Shown one piece after another: positions 49,739-57,235 of a stretch of 64,000 nucleotides of DNA. Made by a program: the position numbers and the translations under genes. The notes beneath the pieces are model-generated. The model was not told where the DNA came from. It saw only the letters and a program-made list of their open reading frames with translations, and made no database searches. Origin of the DNA: Olivibacter jilunii (GTDB lineage: Bacteria; Bacteroidota; Bacteroidia; Sphingobacteriales; Sphingobacteriaceae); contig NZ_LR027850.1 of assembly GCF_900607235.1 (NCBI RefSeq), forward strand, positions 574,043 to 638,042, written 5' to 3'. Positions within the stretch are counted from its first letter, which is position 1. Each line of letters opens with the position of its first letter.

Positions 49739-51142
49739 ATGATAAAATTTAGCAACTATGCTTTCATATTGGCCTTTTTCTGCTTTATGAGTTGTACTAA
49801 CAAACAGAAGAAAGAAGATTCTCTTCCACGTTTGAAAGTGTCTGAAAATGGGCGTTACATTGTGACGGAGGATGGTAAGCCCTTCTTTTGGCTAGGAGAT
49901 ACCGGCTGGTTATTATTTAGTAAGCTTACCAAAGAGGAAATCGACCGATACTTAGAAGATCGGCAAGAGAAGGGCTTTAATGTGATTCAAGTGATGCTAT
50001 TGCATACATTGAAAGCTAAAAATACGTATGGCGATTCCGCCCTCATAATGGGGAATGTAGCAAATCCAGCGATTGGAGATACAACCGGGCAAGATAGCAC
50101 CCAGCTAGCCTATTGGCAATTAGTGGATTACACGGTTAAAAAAGCGGCCGAAAAAAGCATATACCTGGCTTTAGTGCCGGTTTGGGGCACCAATGTAAAA
50201 GAGGGCGGGGTAAGTAGCGAGCAGGCTAAAACCTATGCTACTTTCTTGGCCGAGCGCTATGCATCGGCACCTAATATCATTTGGTTAAACGGGGGCGATT
50301 TGAAAGGAAGTGATTCAATTGACGTTTGGAAAACGATTGGAAATACCTTAAATCAACTCGATTCTAATCACCTTATTACCTTTCATCCTCGAGGGCGCAC
50401 TACTTCATCTGAATGGTTTCATCAAGAATCATGGCTTGACTTCAATATGTTCCAGTCGGGCCATCGGCGCTACGACCAAGACACCTCTGCAAATGAAACC
50501 AATCATTATGGTGAGGATAACTGGCGTTTCGTAAAAGGTGATTATCAACTAACACCTACAAAACCAACAATAGATGGCGAACCATCTTATGAGGGGATTC
50601 CGCAGGGTCTGCACGATCCGAAAGAACCGAGATGGACAGATAAAGATATACGTCGTTATGCTTACTGGTCGGTATTCTCCGGTGCTTTCGGCTTTACCTA
50701 TGGTAATAACTCGGTGATGCAGTTTCTAAACGAAAGCGATAACGATTCAACTGCAGCTTACGGTGCCACAGAATTATGGAGAGATGCTATAAAGAATCCA
50801 GGAGCCGGACAAATGCGTTATTTAAAGGAACTGATGTTATCAAAATCCTTTTTAGATCGCGTGCCCGACCAATCATTATTGGCAGAAAATGGAGAACGCT
50901 ACGATTACAAAGTCGCAACCCGAGGTAAAGATTATGCGTTGATCTATACCTATAATGGAGGAACTATTAAGGTTAATCCTGTAAAATTATCAACGGGCAA
51001 ATTGAAAGCATCTTGGTTCGATCCGCGTACAGGTGTCTATACCGCAATTGGCGAGGTACAAAATACAGATGGACAAAGCTTTGAAGCACCAGGCGGAAAG
51101 AAGGAGGGGAATGATTGGGTATTGGTTTTAGAGGCGATTTAG
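49739..51142 (+). CDS. GH140-type hydrolase (apiosidase family) lipoprotein
   Basis: A 467-residue lipoprotein: start at 49739 gives the signal FILAFFCFMSC with C19. It is preferred over the ATG at 49703, which overlaps the preceding gene. The catalytic TIM barrel (N-terminal VSENGRYIVTEDGKPFFWLGDTGW) and C-terminal beta-domain follow the DUF4038/GH140 pattern. D187 in IWLNGGD and E281 in IDGEPSYEG sit where the family has its catalytic acids. The known GH140 enzyme of Bacteroides thetaiotaomicron cleaves apiose from rhamnogalacturonan-II. Here the lipid anchor suggests action at the cell surface or inner leaflet of the outer membrane. Confidence 0.85.
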   Translation: MIKFSNYAFILAFFCFMSCTNKQKKEDSLPRLKVSENGRYIVTEDGKPFFWLGDTGWLLFSKLTKEEIDRYLEDRQEKGFNVIQVMLLHTLKAKNTYGDSALIMGNVANPAIGDTTGQDSTQLAYWQLVDYTVKKAAEKSIYLALVPVWGTNVKEGGVSSEQAKTYATFLAERYASAPNIIWLNGGDLKGSDSIDVWKTIGNTLNQLDSNHLITFHPRGRTTSSEWFHQESWLDFNMFQSGHRRYDQDTSANETNHYGEDNWRFVKGDYQLTPTKPTIDGEPSYEGIPQGLHDPKEPRWTDKDIRRYAYWSVFSGAFGFTYGNNSVMQFLNESDNDSTAAYGATELWRDAIKNPGAGQMRYLKELMLSKSFLDRVPDQSLLAENGERYDYKVATRGKDYALIYTYNGGTIKVNPVKLSTGKLKASWFDPRTGVYTAIGEVQNTDGQSFEAPGGKKEGNDWVLVLEAI

Positions 51143-51204
51143 CTTTGCCAGTTGTAAGTTATAAGTTGTAGGTTTTGAGTAGCCGAAGGTTAAAAGTTTA
51201 AAGC

Positions 51205-52122
51205 ATGAGACTGTTTAAATACGTAATACTGACTATATTGATAGGACTGTTTTCCGCTTGCTCCAAAGATATATATATGTTTAGTTCTTTTCATGAGCCG
51301 GCGGATGCGGGATTACGGTTGTTGTATAGTGAAGATGCTTACCACTGGAAAGATTTGAACCATGTATTTCTTAAACCTACGGTGGGTACCCAAAAGGTAA
51401 TGCGTGATCCCTCCATAGTTCGAGGCCCGGATGGCCTGTTTCATTTGGTCTGGACCTGTAGCTGGAAAGGCGACAAAGGTTTCGGTTATGCAGCATCGAA
51501 AGATTTGATCCATTGGTCGGAACAACGCTTTATACCGGTTATGGAACATGAGCCGGAAACGGTAAATGTATGGGCACCTGAATTGTTTTATGATGATGAG
51601 GAAAAGCGGTACATCATTATATGGGCTTCCACTATTCCTTATCGTTTCGAGAAGGGCGTGGAAGAAGAGAAAAACAATCACCGAATGTACTATACCACTA
51701 CAAAGGATTTTAAAAACTTTACGAAGGCACAACTCTTTCTTGACCCTGGGTTTAGTGTCATTGATGCCGTGATTGTCAAAAGAAAACCGAAAGATTATGT
51801 GCTGGTGCTTAAAGATAATACAAGGCCAAATCGTAATTTAAAGGTGGCTTTCGCTGAAAAAGCTTTAGGACCTTATCACGATGTTTCCCAACCCTTTTCA
51901 GGTGAAAAAACAGAAGGACCGAGTGTGGTTAAAGCAGGAGAAGATTATCTGATTTATTTCGATTCATATGGTGATAAAAAATATAAAGCCGTAAGTACAA
52001 AGGATTTTAAGCAATTTAAAGCGATCGACGACGAGGTCAGTATTCCTGAAGGGCATAAACATGGTACCATTTTCAAAGCAAGCAAAGGCGTTTTGAAGGG
52101 ATTGAAAAAGGAAGTGGAATAA
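51205..52122 (+). CDS. GH43-like five-bladed propeller lipoprotein
   Basis: A 305-residue lipoprotein (signal ILTILIGLFSAC, C19) with a GH43/GH32-type five-bladed beta-propeller. Motifs: RLLYSEDAYHWKDLN, VMRDPSIVRGPDGLFHLVWTCSW, VNVWAPELFYDDEEKRYIIIWAS, SVIDAVIVKRK and KTEGPSVVKAGEDYLIYFD. These correspond to the catalytic region in which RDPS, DA and EGP carry the acidic residues. It is close to subfamily 34-type proteins (arabinofuranosidase or galactofuranosidase). The N-terminal blade is short and starts with FHEPADAGL, so an inverting mechanism is likely but the substrate unknown. Confidence 0.8.
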   Translation: MRLFKYVILTILIGLFSACSKDIYMFSSFHEPADAGLRLLYSEDAYHWKDLNHVFLKPTVGTQKVMRDPSIVRGPDGLFHLVWTCSWKGDKGFGYAASKDLIHWSEQRFIPVMEHEPETVNVWAPELFYDDEEKRYIIIWASTIPYRFEKGVEEEKNNHRMYYTTTKDFKNFTKAQLFLDPGFSVIDAVIVKRKPKDYVLVLKDNTRPNRNLKVAFAEKALGPYHDVSQPFSGEKTEGPSVVKAGEDYLIYFDSYGDKKYKAVSTKDFKQFKAIDDEVSIPEGHKHGTIFKASKGVLKGLKKEVE

Positions 52123-52404
52123 GAAGGGATGATATGACTGCTTTCGTTGTACCTCCCCGCAGTGACGATACTATGTACGTCCTTGCAAACCGAAGCGATT
52201 GGTTATGACGTGGGAGTGAAGCAATCTTAACTATATCGTTTTCAGGTGTAACGATTGCCATAAAAGAAAATTACTATCGGAAAGTTTACCTAAGAAGGTT
52301 TTGCTAGGCAGTCACTGGTCGTCAGCGATAAATCCGGCCTAGAAATATCCGGATAGAAGAGGCTAAGGAATGGCAGAAGTTTTCATAGGAGATTTCAAGC
52401 CGGG
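52123..52404. other. spacer between GH43-like gene and propeller gene
   Basis: No gene is seen. The interval is less AT-rich than other spacers and has no clear terminator or promoter. It leads into the repeat fragment at 52405. Confidence 0.45.
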
Positions 52405-52488
52405 AGTTTATTCACAAGTGTTTGTTTCAAAAGGTGTTCATGAGCTCCCTTTGGTCGGTTTTGGTACCTTTTTGCGGAAACCTCGAGC
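52405..52488. repeat. diverged fragment of the MITE-like element
   Basis: TTTATTCACAAGTGTTTGTTT, interrupted by small changes, then AAAGGTGTTCATGAGCTC and TTGGTACCTTTTTGCGGAAA parallel the element copy at 24840-24900 and the GGTTACTTTCTGCGGAAG end. Similarity is partial and was judged by eye. Confidence 0.45.
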
Positions 52489-52586
52489 CTGTAGGCGAGA
52501 AGCTTGAATGCCTTAAAAACTGACAAATGATGAAAAAAAGGTACACGTCATTGGTAATAATGATTGCTTATAAAAGAATCTATAAA

Positions 52587-54446
52587 ATGATATTCAAACT
52601 AAAAACAACAATATTAGTATTTAGCCTCTCCTATCTACTTCAAGTAGGAAAGGCAGCCGCTCAGGACACAGTAAAATACATCGGCACCACCTTATCCAAT
52701 GTAGATTACCATCACGGTCAGTTAAGTCCGGCCGTTGGCGTACACAATATTCAGGTATTTAGAGCTAATAGAGAGCACCCTGAATTGGCAGGAGGACATA
52801 ACTGGACCTACAATCATCAACCCATGCTTGCTTATTGGAACAATCAATTCTTTTTGGAGTTTTTGAGCGATCCCATTGGTGAGCATATTCCACCAAGTGA
52901 AAGTTTATTACAGACATCGAAGGATGGTTATCAATGGTCAGATCCCGTGGTAGTCTTCCCGCCTTATAAAATACCCGATGGTTGGAAGAAGAAAGGAAAT
53001 GATAAGGTTGCCAAAGACCTCTACGCCATCATGCATCAGCGCATGGGTTTTTATGTGTCAAAGAGCGATCGCTTATTCGTGTTAGGCTATTACGGCGTGG
53101 CCATGGATGCAAAGGATGATCCGAATGACGGAAATGGCATCGGGCGGGTGATTCGTGAGATATACCGAGACGGTCGTTTCGGTCCAATTCATTTTATCCG
53201 TAATAATGCTTCCTGGGATAAAAAGTTATCAGCCTTTCCGTTTTTTACCGAAAGTAAGGACAAAGGATTTGTGAAAGCCTGTGAAGAGCTGTTGGCACAG
53301 CCCCTGATGATGCAGCAATGGGTAGAGGAAGCAGATCGGGACGACCCCTTAATTCCATTGAAACGCGCTATTAAAGCATTCAATTACTACCACCTTCCGA
53401 ATGGGCAGGTGGTGGGCTTATGGAAGCATGCATTGACTTCGATTAGCACCGATGGAGGTAAAACCTGGGCGTATGATCCGCTGCGCGCACCGGGATTTGT
53501 GAACAGCAATGCCAAAATATGGGGCCAGCGCACAGAAGATGGGCGCTATGCTACGGTGTACAACCCTTCTGAATTTAGGTGGCCACTCGCGGTTTCCACT
53601 AGTGATGATGGTCTTCACTATAAGGACTTATTATTAGTAAATGGTGAGATTTCATCTATGCGCTATGGCGGAAACTATAAATCTTATGGTCCGCAGTATG
53701 TGCGTGGAATTGTGGAAGGTAATGGTAATCCCCCGGGGCAGGCCATGTGGGTGTCTTACAGTATGAATAAGGAAGATATGTGGGTAGCCCGTGTCCCTGT
53801 TCCGATTACTTCCGAAGTCACGCAACCGATCAAAGAAGTCTTTAGTCGGATGACGGATGGTAAAGAATTAAACGATTGGAACCTTTACAGTCCGCTTTGG
53901 GCACCTGTTCAGATCGAGAAGACCACTAATGGAAACAAGGTTTTGGCTTTACGGGATAAAGACCCCTACGATTATGCAAAGGCAGAACGAGTAGTACCTG
54001 AAAGCAAAAAGTTGTCGGTAAAATTTACCTTGGTTCCACAGCAGGTTGACCATGGACTCCTCCATATAGAATGCTTGGATGCAAAAGGACAGGCCGCTGT
54101 ACGTTTGATATTGGACAAGGATAGCCTCTTAAAAATCAAAGCAGGTTATCGAGATTCCAAGTTAAGTACTTATCAGGCAGGTGACGCTTTACAAATTGAA
54201 TTAAAACTCGATGTAAGCAGTCGCTCGTATACGGTTGCTGTCAATGGTGAGCAGAAAGGAACAAAAATATTTTTCGCGCCGGTAGCTAGTATTAGTCGTG
54301 TGGCCTTTCGAACAGGCGAAGTGAGGCGTTTTCCCGATGCAGATACACCAACAGACCAAGACTTTGACCTGAAAAATCCGGGAGATCCGGTGAAAGAGGC
54401 GGTTTATTATATTCAAGACTTCAGTGCTGAACCCTTAAGTAAATGA
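52587..54446 (+). CDS. sialidase-fold beta-propeller protein with C-terminal lectin-like domain
   Basis: ATG at 52587 precedes the signal peptide TTILVFSLSYLLQVGKAAAQ; in-frame ATGs at 52527 and 52560 would add a basic extension. The mature protein (about 595 residues) has Asp-box-like repeats (SLLQTSKDGYQWSD, SISTDGGKTWAYD, AVSTSDDGLHYKD) typical of sialidase/BNR propellers. A concanavalin-A-type beta-sandwich follows from about residue 425 (LSVKFTLVPQQVDHGLLHIECLD). Databases usually call such proteins exo-alpha-sialidase, but the arginine triad is not evident. Propeller families acting on rhamnose-glucuronate or ulosonic acids are alternatives. Confidence 0.65.
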   Translation: MIFKLKTTILVFSLSYLLQVGKAAAQDTVKYIGTTLSNVDYHHGQLSPAVGVHNIQVFRANREHPELAGGHNWTYNHQPMLAYWNNQFFLEFLSDPIGEHIPPSESLLQTSKDGYQWSDPVVVFPPYKIPDGWKKKGNDKVAKDLYAIMHQRMGFYVSKSDRLFVLGYYGVAMDAKDDPNDGNGIGRVIREIYRDGRFGPIHFIRNNASWDKKLSAFPFFTESKDKGFVKACEELLAQPLMMQQWVEEADRDDPLIPLKRAIKAFNYYHLPNGQVVGLWKHALTSISTDGGKTWAYDPLRAPGFVNSNAKIWGQRTEDGRYATVYNPSEFRWPLAVSTSDDGLHYKDLLLVNGEISSMRYGGNYKSYGPQYVRGIVEGNGNPPGQAMWVSYSMNKEDMWVARVPVPITSEVTQPIKEVFSRMTDGKELNDWNLYSPLWAPVQIEKTTNGNKVLALRDKDPYDYAKAERVVPESKKLSVKFTLVPQQVDHGLLHIECLDAKGQAAVRLILDKDSLLKIKAGYRDSKLSTYQAGDALQIELKLDVSSRSYTVAVNGEQKGTKIFFAPVASISRVAFRTGEVRRFPDADTPTDQDFDLKNPGDPVKEAVYYIQDFSAEPLSK

Positions 54447-54447
54447 G

Positions 54448-57234
54448 ATGAAGAGGCCTATTGTATACATTTGCTTTCTATTTGGCTTACTTTGCCTTTT
54501 TTTTACTTCCCAGGCCCAAGAAGCAAAACGCCTTTACCTATCGGGCACAGGGAAAGACAATCGAGTAAATTGGGAATTCTATTGCACAGGCGGAGCTCAT
54601 GCAGGGAAATGGACTTCTATTCCCGTTCCGTCCAATTGGGAGTTGGAAGGTTTTGGGAACTATAATTATGGCTTTGATAAAACCGAGCAGGTTGGGAAAG
54701 AGGAAGGTTTATATAAATATCGCTTTCCGGTTCCTAAAAAATGGAAGACGCAACATATTAACATCGTGTTTGAAGGCGTGATGACGGATGCCGAAGTGAA
54801 GGTTAACGGCCAGCTGGCCGGTCCCATTCACCAAGGCGCTTACTACGCTTTTAAGTACGATATTTCGAAACTTTTGCATTACGGAAAAGAGAATGTGCTC
54901 GAGGTGAAAGTATCTAAACACTCCGCCAATGAGTCGGTAAACGCAGCAGAGCGGAAAGGCGACTTCTGGATTTTTGGTGGTATCTTCCGCCCCGTATGGC
55001 TAGAAGTGTTGCCCCAACCGCATATAGCACGCGTTTCGATCAATGCCTTAGCAAATGGTGCCTTCGAATCCCTTGTAAAAGTTAATGGACAAGCTGACCG
55101 GATACAAGCACAAATTTATACACTGGAAGGTAAGGCCGTTGGCAATGTCATGCAGCAATCACTGGCTGGTGATCAGGCGCAGATCAGACTGAAAGGCCAT
55201 ATCGAAAAGCCTTTGTTATGGTCGGCCGAATTCCCTCATCGTTATGAAGTCGTGTTCGACTTATATGATAAAAACAAATTGATCCATCGGGTTAAGCAGC
55301 GATTTGGCTTTAGAACGGTGGAAGTAAAGCAGCGAGATGGTATCTACGTCAACGGGGTAAAGATGAAATTTAAAGGAGTTAACAGACACTCCTTTTGGCC
55401 CAGCTCAGGAAGGACAACCAGTAAAGCCTTAAGTATCGAAGACGTTGAGCTGATGAAAGCTATGAATATGAATGCCGTCAGGATGTCACATTATCCGCCA
55501 GATGATCATTTCCTGGAAGTCTGTGATTCGCTCGGACTTTATGTAATGGATGAATTGGCGGGATGGCACGGGCATTATGACACCTCAACAGGTACCAAGT
55601 TGCTAAAGGAGATGATGATTCATGATGAAAATCATCCATCCATCGTGCTATGGGCCAATGGAAACGAGGGCGGCCATAACTTTGATTTAGATAGCATTTT
55701 TCTACAAGAGGACAGGCAGCAACGCCCTGTTGTACACCCTTGGCAATTATTCGGCGGGATCGAGACGCAACACTACCGAGAATATAATTATGGCATTGGG
55801 AATTACGATCATGGGAAGGATATTGTGATGCCTACCGAGTTTCTCCATGGCATGTACGATGGCGGTCACGGTGCCGGATTAGAAGACTATTGGAAACATA
55901 TGTGGTCAGAACCGCTTTCAGCGGGCGGGTTTTTATGGGACTTCGCCGATCAAGGCGTGGTACGAAAGGATAAAAAGGATTCCATCGATACCGATGGCAA
56001 TCGTGGTGCCGACGGTATCGTGGGACCCTATCGGGAAAAGGAGGGGAGCTTCTACGCCATTAAAGAAATATGGAGTCCTGTATTTATCGAGCGCAGGGAA
56101 ATTACACCCGCCTTCGATGGTGTCTTGTCCATTGAAAATCGCTATGCCTTTACCAATCTCAACCAATGTTCCTTTACATGGAAGTTGAAGACTTGGTCGG
56201 GCGATGGGGTGGCTACTGATTCTGTTAGTGGAACCATAACATCGCCGGATATTAAACCATTTGAAAAAGGAACCTTACATATAACACTTCCCCAAAACTG
56301 GCGAAATTATCAGGTCTTGTATCTTACAGTCCGCGATCCTTATAAAAAAGAACTGTTTACCTGGTCGTTTCCCGTGCAAATTCCAAAGGAAGTGGCCAGC
56401 CAATTAATTAAAGAAGAGGGAACGAATAAAATAACCCATGAAGAGCGGGATAGCTTACTTCTCGTGCATATAGGAGCGCTGCGCTTGACCTTGAATAAGC
56501 AAAATGGCCAATTGTTACAGGTGACAAATGGAAAAGGAACGATCCCTTTCCATGACGGTCCCGTTCTGCAGCAAGGCATAAATAACTTTGGCAATTTTCA
56601 ATTACATCAGGACGGAGCCAAACTCGTTTTTGCTTCTACGTTCGACAAAAAAACAAATTACAATACATTGGAGTGGACTTTCTTCCCTTCGGGATTGGTG
56701 AAACTTTTTGTACGTTATTTTCCGGGGGATTATTTCACCGATTATGTTGGCCTGAATTTTTCACTTCCCGAGAAGGAGATGTTGCGTGTTACTTATATGG
56801 GTAGAGGACCCTATCGCGTGTGGAAAAATAGGATGAAGGGGCAAAGTTTGGGCGTATGGGACAAAGCATATAATACGAGTGAAACGGGCGAGGCACCGTG
56901 GTTGTATCCTGAATTTAAAGGTTATCACGCGAATCTATACTGGGCGCGTATCAAGACTAAAAACCATTCCTTTAAAGTAATAACTCCCGATGAAGATATC
57001 TTTCTGCGACTGTACACACCTGCGTTTAAGGAAGACCCGTGGAAAAATTATGATCTCGTCTTCCCTTCGGGTGATATCTCCTTTATGCAAGGAATTTCAG
57101 GAATTGGGACGAAAACCCAAAAACGGGAAAATACAGGCCCCATGGGTATGAAAAACATATTTTACGACTATGAAAAGGATCCTACACGTGCAAAAGAGTT
57201 GACCTTGTATTTTGATTTTAACGAGCAAGAATAA
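54448..57234 (+). CDS. GH2-family beta-galactosidase-like hydrolase
   Basis: A secreted 928-residue GH2 enzyme with the full lacZ-like layout: signal peptide, jelly roll (IPVPSNWELEGFGNYNYG, GVMTDAEVKVNGQLAG, FWIFGGIFRPVWLEV), Ig-like domain, TIM barrel and C-terminal sandwiches. The acid/base is E407 (ANGNEGGHN) and the probable nucleophile E464 (MPTEFLHG). The spacing of 57 residues is shorter than in LacZ. Substrate recognition stretch: KGVNRHSFWPSSGRTTSKA. Activity on beta-galactoside, beta-glucuronide or beta-galacturonide is open. One base separates it from the previous stop, so it is tightly coupled. Confidence 0.88.
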   Translation: MKRPIVYICFLFGLLCLFFTSQAQEAKRLYLSGTGKDNRVNWEFYCTGGAHAGKWTSIPVPSNWELEGFGNYNYGFDKTEQVGKEEGLYKYRFPVPKKWKTQHINIVFEGVMTDAEVKVNGQLAGPIHQGAYYAFKYDISKLLHYGKENVLEVKVSKHSANESVNAAERKGDFWIFGGIFRPVWLEVLPQPHIARVSINALANGAFESLVKVNGQADRIQAQIYTLEGKAVGNVMQQSLAGDQAQIRLKGHIEKPLLWSAEFPHRYEVVFDLYDKNKLIHRVKQRFGFRTVEVKQRDGIYVNGVKMKFKGVNRHSFWPSSGRTTSKALSIEDVELMKAMNMNAVRMSHYPPDDHFLEVCDSLGLYVMDELAGWHGHYDTSTGTKLLKEMMIHDENHPSIVLWANGNEGGHNFDLDSIFLQEDRQQRPVVHPWQLFGGIETQHYREYNYGIGNYDHGKDIVMPTEFLHGMYDGGHGAGLEDYWKHMWSEPLSAGGFLWDFADQGVVRKDKKDSIDTDGNRGADGIVGPYREKEGSFYAIKEIWSPVFIERREITPAFDGVLSIENRYAFTNLNQCSFTWKLKTWSGDGVATDSVSGTITSPDIKPFEKGTLHITLPQNWRNYQVLYLTVRDPYKKELFTWSFPVQIPKEVASQLIKEEGTNKITHEERDSLLLVHIGALRLTLNKQNGQLLQVTNGKGTIPFHDGPVLQQGINNFGNFQLHQDGAKLVFASTFDKKTNYNTLEWTFFPSGLVKLFVRYFPGDYFTDYVGLNFSLPEKEMLRVTYMGRGPYRVWKNRMKGQSLGVWDKAYNTSETGEAPWLYPEFKGYHANLYWARIKTKNHSFKVITPDEDIFLRLYTPAFKEDPWKNYDLVFPSGDISFMQGISGIGTKTQKRENTGPMGMKNIFYDYEKDPTRAKELTLYFDFNEQE

Positions 57235-57235
57235 C

